Positions 1 through 5,896 of a DNA stretch of 6,254 nt are shown here, piece after piece (the stretch's first letter is position 1; every line of letters begins with the position of its first letter). The stretch is taken from positions 1-6,254 of the forward strand of contig JAITWD010000198.1 in NCBI GenBank assembly GCA_031285465.1, read 5' to 3'. This DNA comes from Lachnospiraceae bacterium (GTDB lineage Bacteria; Bacillota; Clostridia; Lachnospirales; Lachnospiraceae). The notes below the pieces were generated by a model. It was given only the letters and a program-made list of their open reading frames with translations, searched no databases and was not told the DNA's origin. Both the position numbers and the translations under genes were made by a program.

Positions 1-102
1 ATCCTGGCAAGCTTCTTTATCTATCGGAGCCGGTATAAGATCGATCGGGCAAAGCATGAACAGATTTTACAGGATCTGGCAGCGCGAGGGGATTTGGAAT
101 AA
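1..102 (+). CDS. C-terminal end of a probable GPH/MFS-type sugar transporter (partial)
   Basis: The frame is open from the first base to TAA at 100-102 and gives 33 residues. It begins with a hydrophobic stretch (ILASFFIY) that looks like the end of a last membrane helix. A basic linker follows, then YKIDRAKHEQILQDLAARG. A terminal helix followed by a cytoplasmic Y-x-[IL]-[DT]...I...L..R tail is typical of sodium/proton:sugar symporters of the glycoside-pentoside-hexuronide (GPH) family and related MFS carriers. The next gene on the same strand is an alpha-glucosidase, which fits import of an alpha-glucoside for intracellular cleavage. The start and nearly all of the protein lie outside the window, so family and substrate are inferred from the tail and the neighbour only. 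Confidence 0.6.
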   Translation: MLASFFIYRSRYKIDRAKHEQILQDLAARGDLE

Positions 103-123
103 ATCACCCTCACCACGCTTTAG

Positions 124-176
124 CCGAATTGACTGAAGGATTGATGGTTTAACCGAATTGACCGAATGATCAATGG
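124..176 (+). repeat. Imperfect 24-nt tandem repeat in front of the glucosidase gene
   Basis: Bases 124-147 and 153-176 align without gaps over 24 nt with four mismatches; both begin CCGAATTGAC and end ATGG, and the period is 29 nt. The ATG at 173 lies in the second copy; the matching ATG in the first copy (144-146) is followed by GTT TAA. The 173 ATG may therefore simply be part of the repeat rather than the real start of the glucosidase. No function is evident. Confidence 0.6.
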
Positions 177-196
177 AAGGGAACGGTGCAATTACT

Positions 197-2200
197 ATGC
201 AGATTTTTGATTTAAATAGCCGGATTCGGGATTTATACGCCCATCCGGTCGGACACGATGTGATCGAGAAGATTTTATTGCAGGCCGGTATCTCTAAACG
301 ACTGGTTTTACATCCGCTGGTTGGGACACTGCGGCTCTCCTTTTTAAAGCGCCTCATGGGTAAACGCCTGGGCGACGGCTTTTTTGAATGCCTGATCGGA
401 CTGCTTAATCGGTCACCCGACCGGTTGGCACTCTCCTCCGATAATGTCTCGCCAGCTGATAAAACCGCCCCCCTGCCCTGGTGGAAAACGGCCGTTTTCT
501 ACCAGATCTATCCCCGTAGTTTTATGGATGGAAACGGCGATGGCATCGGCGATCTTGCTGGTATTGAATCGAAGCTGGATTATCTTAAGGCACTGGGCGT
601 GGATGCCCTCTGGCTCTCACCCATCTATGATTCACCCGGCGATGATAACGGTTATGATATTCGTGATTACACCAAGATCGATCCCCAATTTGGCACCATG
701 GACGATTTTGACCGGCTGCTCGGTGCCATTCATGCCCGCGGGATGCGACTGGTGATGGATCTTGTCGTCAACCATACCTCCGATGAGCATCGTTGGTTCA
801 AAGCTGCACTGTCTTCGCCCGATTCACCCTACCGTGACTTTTACTTTTTGCGCAAAAAGCCTAATAACTGGACCTCTTTTTTCAGTGGCAGTGCCTGGAA
901 TGAATACCAGGACGAAGGGGTGTGGGGACTCCACCTTTTCTCCCGCAAGCAGATGGACCTTAATTGGGATCATCCGCCGATGCGCCAGGAGGTTTATACT
1001 ATGATCCGCTGGTGGCTGGAAAAGGGCGTGGACGGCTTCCGTCTGGATGTGATCAACTACATTTCCAAGACGACGATGCCTGATCCGGAAAATGAACTGC
1101 CCGATGGTCACCCCTTTATCGGCGACCTAATGGGTTTTACCGGGATCGAACACTACTTTCACGGTCCCCGCCTCCACCAGTACCTTAAAGAAATGAGACA
1201 GGAGGCCTTCGCCCCCTACGATGCCTTCTCGGTCGGCGAAACCCCCGGCGTGGGCATGGAAATGGGCAAACTACTGACCGACGACCGACGGGGAGAATTA
1301 AATATGATCTTCTCCTTTGATCATCTGGAAACCCCAGGACACACCCGTTTTGATATCTATGAATATGACCTCAATTATTATAAAGACTATCTTATCGACT
1401 GGATGGAGCACTATGCCGATAGCTCCTGGATGTCCCTCTTCTATGATAACCATGACAACCCCCGGATGGTCTCCAAGATCGATCACACCCACCGCTTCCG
1501 CTGGGAACTGGCAAAGCTACTGGGCATGATCCAAATGACCTTAAAGGGAACCCCCTTTATCTTTCAGGGGCAGGAACTGGGCATGATCAATAAAGACTTT
1601 AAATCGATCGAGGATTTCCGCGATGTGGAAACCCTCAATCGTTACCGTGAACTGTGCGGATCATCGTCCGACACTGATGCCTTTTCCCGTATCTTAGCCG
1701 GTAGCCGTGACCATGCGCGCACCCCGGTACAATGGTCCTCCGCGCCTAACGCCGGTTTCTCACCGGTTTTTGTAACCCCGTGGATCAAAAATGACGGCGA
1801 TGAGGCACACTGTAACGCTGCCGACCAGGAAGGCGATGATCGTTCCTGCCTCACCTTCTATCGGCGTCTGACCAAGCTACGACGCAAGACCGCGGCCTTT
1901 ACCAAAGGCACCATCACCTTTGAGCATAAGAAGGTGCACGATCTGTTGTGTTACCGACGGTCTTTTGAAAATGAACACTATCTGATGATTTTTAATTTGG
2001 GAAAAGAACTATTACCACTGCCGGGAGGACGGAACCGACTGATCGTGGAAATCGCTCACTATGATCTGATCTTATCCAACTATCCTGTCGATCCCCCAGT
2101 ACCGGGACAAGTTTCCGGCCACTCCGCCGAAAAGAAGGATAACCAACTGCGTGCCTATGAAGGACGGATTTATAAAATGAAACACAACGGTCAGTTATAA
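197..2200 (+). CDS. GH13 alpha-glucosidase, oligo-1,6-glucosidase type, with N-terminal extension
   Basis: A retaining glycoside hydrolase of family GH13 that removes glucose from the non-reducing end of short alpha-glucosides. There is no signal peptide, so it should act in the cytoplasm. Residue numbers are for the 667-aa form. The (beta/alpha)8 domain starts near W94-W95. It carries a Ca-binding type loop DGNGDGIGD (111-119), region I DLVVNH (188-193), region V QMDLNW (252-257), region II GFRLDV with nucleophile D284, acid/base E348 in VGET, and NHD (418-420) with the third catalytic D420. RTPVQW (508-513) and a C-terminal beta domain follow. Val285 after the nucleophile is the residue linked to alpha-1,6 activity in isomaltases, whereas alpha-1,4 enzymes usually have Ala or Thr. 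Most relatives have about 560 residues; the excess is a helical N-terminal part of about 90 residues (see findings). Start choice: an ATG at 173 would add eight residues but has no SD; 197 is preferred, with AAGGGA (177-182) rather far upstream and a weak GGTG at 185-188. Confidence 0.93.
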   Translation: MQIFDLNSRIRDLYAHPVGHDVIEKILLQAGISKRLVLHPLVGTLRLSFLKRLMGKRLGDGFFECLIGLLNRSPDRLALSSDNVSPADKTAPLPWWKTAVFYQIYPRSFMDGNGDGIGDLAGIESKLDYLKALGVDALWLSPIYDSPGDDNGYDIRDYTKIDPQFGTMDDFDRLLGAIHARGMRLVMDLVVNHTSDEHRWFKAALSSPDSPYRDFYFLRKKPNNWTSFFSGSAWNEYQDEGVWGLHLFSRKQMDLNWDHPPMRQEVYTMIRWWLEKGVDGFRLDVINYISKTTMPDPENELPDGHPFIGDLMGFTGIEHYFHGPRLHQYLKEMRQEAFAPYDAFSVGETPGVGMEMGKLLTDDRRGELNMIFSFDHLETPGHTRFDIYEYDLNYYKDYLIDWMEHYADSSWMSLFYDNHDNPRMVSKIDHTHRFRWELAKLLGMIQMTLKGTPFIFQGQELGMINKDFKSIEDFRDVETLNRYRELCGSSSDTDAFSRILAGSRDHARTPVQWSSAPNAGFSPVFVTPWIKNDGDEAHCNAADQEGDDRSCLTFYRRLTKLRRKTAAFTKGTITFEHKKVHDLLCYRRSFENEHYLMIFNLGKELLPLPGGRNRLIVEIAHYDLILSNYPVDPPVPGQVSGHSAEKKDNQLRAYEGRIYKMKHNGQL

Positions 2201-2272
2201 ATGCCCCACCTAAACAGTACCGTCACCACACAAAACAGCTATAAATGACTAGGAGCATTTTCCTATGATATA

Positions 2273-2312
2273 AAAAATTCTAAGTCTCCAAGAAAGGAGA
2301 CTTAGAATTTTT
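2273..2312. terminator. Bidirectional intrinsic terminator
   Basis: Bases 2273-2289 and 2296-2312 form a perfect 17-bp stem with the six-base loop AAGAAA. The stem core is TCTAAGTCTCC, and A/T runs at its base supply a T-tract on both strands: GAATTTTTAAA on + and GAATTTTTTATA on -. It lies 72 nt past the glucosidase stop and 67 nt past the stop of the convergent membrane-protein gene, so it can end both transcripts. The rest of 2201-2379 shows nothing further that I can support. Confidence 0.93.
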
Positions 2313-2379
2313 AAATTGCATAAATGTATTCTTTATACCGCTGAGACGGCATGTTTGAAAATCATATGAAAATCACTCC

Positions 2380-3459
2380 CTAAATATTGTAACCGGTATT
2401 GGTGTTCTCATACACACCGGCTTCCTGTCGCCGCTCATCCACCACGGCAATGATTTTTTCCCGCTCATCCTTAAACATCTTCTTAAGCTCCGGGCTGAAG
2501 CCATAGACGGCATACGGACAAACCTTTGGCATAGTTTCCAGGAAAAGATGGGTGACATCCTTCTTATAGGTATCATATGCCCGGACTATCTTGCCATTTT
2601 TGAGGCCAAGCTGACCCTTATGGCTGGTTCCGGTATGGATGCCATTCCGGTAATGGGCAATCTCTTCATTGTAGACCCAGATAACATCCTCCAACCGGAC
2701 AACATAATACTGCTCATTGATCAACCAGGATTTAGAGATCAAAATCTTACCGACCTTAGTCGGACTGCCGTCCCTGATCTCCCGATCGATACTGTCAAGA
2801 TTGCGCTCCAGGTCGCCGGCAATCTTTTTAAATTCACGGTAGGGTTTACAGCCTTTAACGGTGAAAATATTGATCAGATTATAGAGAAAGGCGAGCAGAG
2901 CCAATATCGTAAGTATACCACCGATCCATATATATCCCGAATCGCTCACCATGATCATAAACATATTGATCTCTTCAACAATTTCGCCGGTATAAACCTC
3001 CTGGAATTGATCCAGATCACCCTCAAAAAATTCCTGGGCAAGTGACGCGTTATAATCCCAATCCCGATACACAAAACCGGTCCATATCTTATAACTGGCA
3101 GGCGGATTGGTCAATTCTTCTTCAGAGATTTTATCAGCCCTTAGACTGACAATGACCGGTTCACCGGTTTCTTCAATTTCAGCAAAAAAATCATAGAGAA
3201 TAATTTTACCGTCCTCATCTTCCACCACAAAATCGTTATGGACAAGATTGGTCACGGTCAGCGATACCAGTTGCTCCTCATCGCCCGATGCACCAATGAT
3301 GTCACTATTGCTACTCACCTCTGAAATGCTCGGCAGGTCATATTCACTCGTAACCAATAAGCCGGTAAAGACCACCGCGACAATGATCAGAATAAAGGTG
3401 ATAATGGTTCCGGTTATGTATTTTTTCCTAAATAATTTAAATAGATAATGTTGGCCCAT
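2380..3459 (-). CDS. Two-span membrane protein of unknown function (possibly DUF6709-like)
   Basis: A 359-residue protein with no function I can assign. After a short basic N-terminus, a first membrane helix covers about 15-37 (ITGTIITFILIIVAVVFTGL). An acidic, probably extracytoplasmic region follows (about 38-173), then a second helix (about 174-199) and a cytoplasmic C-terminal half. The C-terminal half has ILISKSWLI (239-247), LEDVIWVYNEE (256-266) and CPYAVYGFS (314-322), then a charged helix. From memory this W-Y / CP-x-A-x-x-GYS pattern resembles a clostridial family of uncharacterised membrane proteins (DUF6709), whose C-terminal part looks like a small beta-rich, PH-like domain; I cannot confirm that without a profile search. 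The start is fixed by GAGGAG seven bases before ATG at 3459; an upstream TTG at 3474 overlaps this SD and is rejected. The gene lies 49 nt downstream of the chemoreceptor with no terminator between, so the two are probably co-transcribed. Confidence 0.85.
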   Translation of the reverse strand: MGQHYLFKLFRKKYITGTIITFILIIVAVVFTGLLVTSEYDLPSISEVSSNSDIIGASGDEEQLVSLTVTNLVHNDFVVEDEDGKIILYDFFAEIEETGEPVIVSLRADKISEEELTNPPASYKIWTGFVYRDWDYNASLAQEFFEGDLDQFQEVYTGEIVEEINMFMIMVSDSGYIWIGGILTILALLAFLYNLINIFTVKGCKPYREFKKIAGDLERNLDSIDREIRDGSPTKVGKILISKSWLINEQYYVVRLEDVIWVYNEEIAHYRNGIHTGTSHKGQLGLKNGKIVRAYDTYKKDVTHLFLETMPKVCPYAVYGFSPELKKMFKDEREKIIAVVDERRQEAGVYENTNTGYNI

Positions 3460-3464
3460 GATAC

Positions 3465-3472
3465 TTCTCCTC
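3465..3472 (-). promoter_or_regulatory. Strong ribosome binding site of the membrane-protein gene
   Basis: Read on the - strand the sequence is GAGGAGAA, with GAGGAG ending seven bases before the ATG at 3459. It decides the start: the longer frame would begin with TTG at 3474-3472, inside and just ahead of this site, where it has no SD of its own. Confidence 0.8.
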
Positions 3473-3508
3473 AATTTGCATAATATTTGTATTTACGTTA
3501 CCTACCCT

Positions 3509-5491
3509 TTACTTCATCAGCTTGAACTGATCGACCAAGCTGTTGAGTCGTTCCGCATGTTCCGCAAGTTCCTGACTTGCTGCTGAGCTCTCCTCCGAGG
3601 TTGCCGAGTTATTTTGAACTACCATCGAAATCTGCTGGATACCCTGGGTTAGCTGTTCCATCGACAGTGCCTGTTGGTTGGACATACTTTCCACCCCTTC
3701 GATCTCGGTCACCACATCCTTGATCCCTTCGATCACCCGCTCCAGTGATTCAGCGGTCTGACTGGCCATTATATTACCCTGTTGCACCTCCCGCAGCGAG
3801 GTTTCGATCAAGGTTCTGGTATCCACCGCCGCTTCGGCACTCTGTCCTGCCAACTGCCGTACTTCCTCAGCCACCACGGCAAAGCCTTTACCCGCCTCAC
3901 CGGCGCGGGCGGCTTCAATCGCCGCATTGAGTGATAACAGGTTAGTCTTTGAAGCAATACTTTCAATGGTTTTAATGATTTCTTCGATCTTGGCGGAGGT
4001 CTCATTGATCCGATCCATCGCCTTGGTCATGCCTTCCATCTGACCCTTACTATCCCCCGCCTCGTCACGGATAACCAATACCTTTTCACTTGCCTTGGCA
4101 CTTTTGCGGGCATTCTCCCGGACCTGGTCGCTGACATCGGTAATGGTCGCCAATAGCTCCTGTACTGCGGCGGCCTGGTCGTTCGCACCTTCGGCAAGCG
4201 ACAACGATGTTCCGGACATCTGATCGGCATTACTTGCCACCAGACCGGAGGTCTGACGGATATTTTGTAGTGCCTTGGTCAGAGAAACATTGATATTTTT
4301 TATGGAAACGACGAGATTACTGAAATCGCCGATATAAATCCTGTCATTCTCGGTGTGTACATCAAAGTTACCGGTTGCCATCTCTTCCAATAAGCTGTCC
4401 ATATCGTTGATGATCAGATTGAACCGTTCCATCATGTTTTGGATCGCCACCGAAAGCTGACCAATCTCATCACCGGTATCGACCACCGTATAATTGGTGT
4501 GGATGTCACCCTCCGCCAATAATTTTATCCGTTCTACTACCGCTTTGACCGGATCACCGATCTGCTGGGAAACCGCCTTGGCTTTACCGATCGAGAAAAT
4601 AATCCCGACTACCAAAATGACCACCAATAAGGCAATCCCGATATAGGTGGTGAGCATAAAATCGGTGGTTGGGGCGTATATCGCCAGACTCCAGCCATTT
4701 CCGTCATCAATGGGCGCATAGGCAACCATATTCTGCTCTAGGCCCAGCCAGACATTATCGAAACCGCTCTTACCCGCCATCATCTCCCGCTCGACAGCGG
4801 CAAGTTGTTTAAAGCTGTTATACTCCGATCCTGCGGCAATGCTCTCATTGAGATTGAATTGGGTGGTAACCTTTTCCCGGTCTTCATGTGCCACGGTCAG
4901 TCCGTTCTCGTTGATTATGTAAGCGGTCGAGTTGTCGGACACCTCGATCTGGGTAACAAAATCGTCAAGGAAGGTGAACTGCGGAATGACAAAGACCACT
5001 CCGATTATCTCACTGCCATAATCGCCATTTTCCCATAGTGGTGCAGCAATTACAACAGTATATTCATTAAGGGTTTTAGAAAGAAGCGGATCCTCCACAC
5101 TTATCTCACCTTGCATACCGCGTTGGAAATATCCCCGCTCGTTATAGTCGGTCCCATTAAGTACCCCGATACCATCGGCTCCGATAACACCGCCCAGCGC
5201 CAGATTATGCTCGCTGATCTTCTGGTCCATCACCCGCTGTTTCTCCTCGACACTGATGTCGGGATCGGCAAACCAGGTCGAGGTTCCCATTTCCACCACC
5301 AGATTCTTATATGACTGAATCTGTTGCTCGACACTTAATGCGGCGATATGTGCCGTCTCGGTCATATTTTGTTGTAAAATAGCATTGGTACTGATAAAGT
5401 TGACGGCGACCGCAACGATACCGACCGTCAGAGCGACAATGATGACGTTGGTGATAATAGATTTAAGAATCTTTTGTTGAATACTGTTCAT
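3509..5491 (-). CDS. Methyl-accepting chemotaxis protein, dCache-HAMP-signalling type
   Basis: A 660-residue transmembrane chemoreceptor that senses an extracellular ligand and controls CheA/CheW signalling to the flagellar motor. TM1 is about 11-33. An extracytoplasmic double-Cache type sensor spans about 34-280, with the strand pattern around YTVVIAAPLW (144-153) and GVVFVIP (164-170). TM2 is about 281-303. A HAMP domain follows (about 303-360) with the TGDEIGQL turn (339-346), then a linker of about 50 residues and the long coiled-coil signalling domain. The conserved hairpin tip at 511-551 includes NLLSLNAAIEAARAGE (517-532) and GKGFAVVAEEVRQLA. Gln/Glu-rich heptads such as SEESSAASQELAEHA (632-646) are likely methylation sites. 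The C-terminus (VDQFKLMK) has no NWETF-type CheR tether, as is usual in clostridia. GAGGAG lies six bases before the ATG. The ligand cannot be read from the sequence. The gene is first in a probable two-gene unit. Confidence 0.95.
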   Translation of the reverse strand: MNSIQQKILKSIITNVIIVALTVGIVAVAVNFISTNAILQQNMTETAHIAALSVEQQIQSYKNLVVEMGTSTWFADPDISVEEKQRVMDQKISEHNLALGGVIGADGIGVLNGTDYNERGYFQRGMQGEISVEDPLLSKTLNEYTVVIAAPLWENGDYGSEIIGVVFVIPQFTFLDDFVTQIEVSDNSTAYIINENGLTVAHEDREKVTTQFNLNESIAAGSEYNSFKQLAAVEREMMAGKSGFDNVWLGLEQNMVAYAPIDDGNGWSLAIYAPTTDFMLTTYIGIALLVVILVVGIIFSIGKAKAVSQQIGDPVKAVVERIKLLAEGDIHTNYTVVDTGDEIGQLSVAIQNMMERFNLIINDMDSLLEEMATGNFDVHTENDRIYIGDFSNLVVSIKNINVSLTKALQNIRQTSGLVASNADQMSGTSLSLAEGANDQAAAVQELLATITDVSDQVRENARKSAKASEKVLVIRDEAGDSKGQMEGMTKAMDRINETSAKIEEIIKTIESIASKTNLLSLNAAIEAARAGEAGKGFAVVAEEVRQLAGQSAEAAVDTRTLIETSLREVQQGNIMASQTAESLERVIEGIKDVVTEIEGVESMSNQQALSMEQLTQGIQQISMVVQNNSATSEESSAASQELAEHAERLNSLVDQFKLMK

Positions 5492-5497
5492 CTTGGA

Positions 5498-5503
5498 CTC
5501 CTC
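5498..5503 (-). promoter_or_regulatory. Ribosome binding site of the chemoreceptor gene
   Basis: GAGGAG on the - strand, six bases before the ATG at 5491-5489. It supports this start and matches the SD of the next gene in the unit. Confidence 0.75.
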
Positions 5504-5572
5504 TTATGATTTTTTAGATTAGGTTAATAAGAAACTGCTGATTTAATCAGTGTTACTTTAGACCTACTTTAA

Positions 5573-5601
5573 AGTATATCTTTAAAAATATTAAAATACA
5601 A
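5573..5601 (-). promoter_or_regulatory. Candidate promoter for the chemoreceptor unit
   Basis: On the - strand, TTGTAT (5601-5596) and TATACT (5578-5573) are separated by 17 nt. The -10 matches five of six consensus bases and the -35 three of six. The transcript would begin near 5566 and have a leader of about 75 nt. Just downstream lie a 12-nt palindrome TACTTTAAAGTA (5565-5576) and CTGATTTAATCAG (5538-5550), possible operator sites. A motility-sigma (sigma-D) reading is also possible: TAAAGTA followed 16 nt later by an ACTGATTA box resembling GCCGATAT, but the spacing is one base long and the match is weak. Confidence 0.35.
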
Positions 5602-5725
5602 GAATAATTAAAAAAAAATGAAGAAAATAAAATATAAATAAATAACATCAGGCAAATGATGGTAATTATTTTTTTATTTTTTTATAATTATTTTTATTTT
5701 TTATGGTTATTTTTATTTTTTATGA
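5577..5725. other. Very AT-rich divergent intergenic DNA
   Basis: About 150 bp almost wholly of A and T, with the + strand A-rich on the left (to about 5645) and T-rich on the right (from about 5663). The only mixed stretch is a small hairpin CATCA-ggcaaa-TGATG (5646-5661). No coding frame, tRNA or other RNA gene is recognisable. The A/T tracts suggest bent or easily melted DNA between the two divergent promoters. Confidence 0.6.
5688..5724 (+). repeat. T-rich tandem repeat just upstream of the racemase promoter
   Basis: An 18-nt unit, TTATTTTTATTTTTTATG, occurs exactly twice (5688-5705 and 5707-5724) with a period of 19 nt. A degenerate third copy with longer T-runs lies at about 5666-5686. 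The second copy ends one base before the TTGACA box, the position expected for an UP element, so it may boost or bend the promoter region. Confidence 0.7.
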
Positions 5726-5754
5726 TTGACAAAATGTAAAAAAAGTGCTGATAT
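5726..5754 (+). promoter_or_regulatory. Candidate sigma-A promoter for the leader and racemase gene
   Basis: A perfect -35 box TTGACA (5726-5731) is followed after 17 nt by TGATAT (5749-5754), a weak -10 with three of six consensus bases. Alternative -10 choices such as TATTTA (5752-5757) need a 20-nt spacer. T-rich repeats directly upstream could act as an UP element. Transcription would start near 5761, giving a leader of about 160 nt before the racemase ATG. Confidence 0.55.
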
Positions 5755-5768
5755 TTAGACAGTTAAGA

Positions 5769-5788
5769 AAACTAACGGAGGTTAGTTT
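5769..5788 (+). promoter_or_regulatory. 8-bp hairpin that holds the first leader SD in its loop
   Basis: AAACTAAC (5769-5776) and GTTAGTTT (5781-5788) pair perfectly around the four-base loop GGAG. The loop plus the next G makes GGAGG, the SD-like sequence of the first short leader ORF, and the stem covers the first two bases of its TTG start. The 3' arm shares 5786-5788 with the next hairpin, so the two cannot form fully at the same time. GTTAGTTT recurs at 5858-5865, so the 5' arm has a second possible partner. Confidence 0.5.
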
Positions 5789-5819
5789 GAAAAATCATAG
5801 ATTTTTCAAATTTTTATTT
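5780..5819 (+). repeat. 40-bp direct repeat, copy 1, with internal palindrome and T-tract
   Basis: Identical over 40 bases to 5857-5896 (period 77 nt). It contains a perfect inverted repeat: TTTGAAAAATC (5786-5796), loop ATA, GATTTTTCAAA (5800-5810), followed at once by TTTTTATTT. As RNA this looks like a weak, AT-rich intrinsic terminator; as DNA it is a 25-bp dyad that could be an operator. The repeat also carries the start of a short Phe-rich ORF. Confidence 0.85.
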
Positions 5820-5837
5820 AAGCAGTTTCACAAGTAA
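5787..5837 (+). CDS. Possible 16-residue Phe-rich leader peptide 1
   Basis: GGAGG (5777-5781), five bases before TTG at 5787, opens a frame of 16 codons ending at TAA 5835-5837: MKNHRFFKFLFKQFHK if TTG is read as Met. Five of 16 residues are Phe and six are basic. It lies in the leader between a TTGACA promoter and the racemase gene, overlaps the palindrome of repeat copy 1, and ends inside the next palindrome. This is the layout expected of an attenuation leader peptide. Caution: T-rich DNA gives Phe codons by chance, the start is TTG, and no relatives are known to me. Confidence 0.3.
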   Translation: MKNHRFFKFLFKQFHK

Positions 5838-5851
5838 AACTTGCGAAATGC
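5822..5851 (+). promoter_or_regulatory. Imperfect palindrome between the two direct repeats
   Basis: GCA-g-TTTCaCAAGT (5822-5835), loop AAA (5836-5838), ACTTGcGAAA-TGC (5839-5851). The inner stem pairs TTTC/GAAA and CAAGT/ACTTG with one A-C mismatch, and GCA/TGC adds three pairs beyond one bulged G. The stop codon of leader ORF 1 lies at its apex, so a ribosome finishing that ORF would open it. It could be an RNA antiterminator element or a DNA operator. Confidence 0.5.
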
Positions 5852-5856
5852 ATGGG

Positions 5857-5896
5857 GGTTAGTTTGAAAAATCATAGATTTTTCAAATTTTTATTT
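5857..5896 (+). repeat. 40-bp direct repeat, copy 2, with internal palindrome and T-tract
   Basis: Exact second copy of 5780-5819. The dyad is TTTGAAAAATC (5863-5873), ATA, GATTTTTCAAA (5877-5887), followed by TTTTTATTTT. It ends 23 bases before the racemase ATG, so a terminator or bound protein here would act directly on that gene. The upstream G-run is GGGGG (5854-5858) instead of GGAGG. Confidence 0.85.

Noticed and set aside
173..196. ATG at 173 as start of the glucosidase
   Set aside because: No SD at a workable distance and the ATG belongs to an imperfect tandem repeat. It is kept only as an alternative, since the SD for 197 is also not ideal.
2245..2268. Seven-codon frame ATG...TGA between the glucosidase and the terminator
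   Set aside because: Too short, no SD and no context suggesting a peptide.
2548..3045. Long open frame on the + strand inside the membrane-protein gene
   Set aside because: It is antisense to a protein with clear membrane helices and a good SD; its translation has no recognisable domain and no SD of note.
3460..3474. TTG at 3474 as start of the membrane-protein gene
   Set aside because: It overlaps the GAGGAG SD that serves the ATG at 3459 and has no SD of its own; the extra residues LRRSI are just the read-through of that SD.
5646..5661. Small hairpin CATCA-ggcaaa-TGATG in the divergent region as a terminator
   Set aside because: Only five base pairs, and no gene ends nearby on either strand; both neighbours are read away from it.
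5780..5896. CRISPR array or insertion-sequence ends
   Set aside because: Only two repeat copies with a 37-nt gap, T-rich and tied to a gene leader; no transposase, target-site duplication or cas gene is present in the window.
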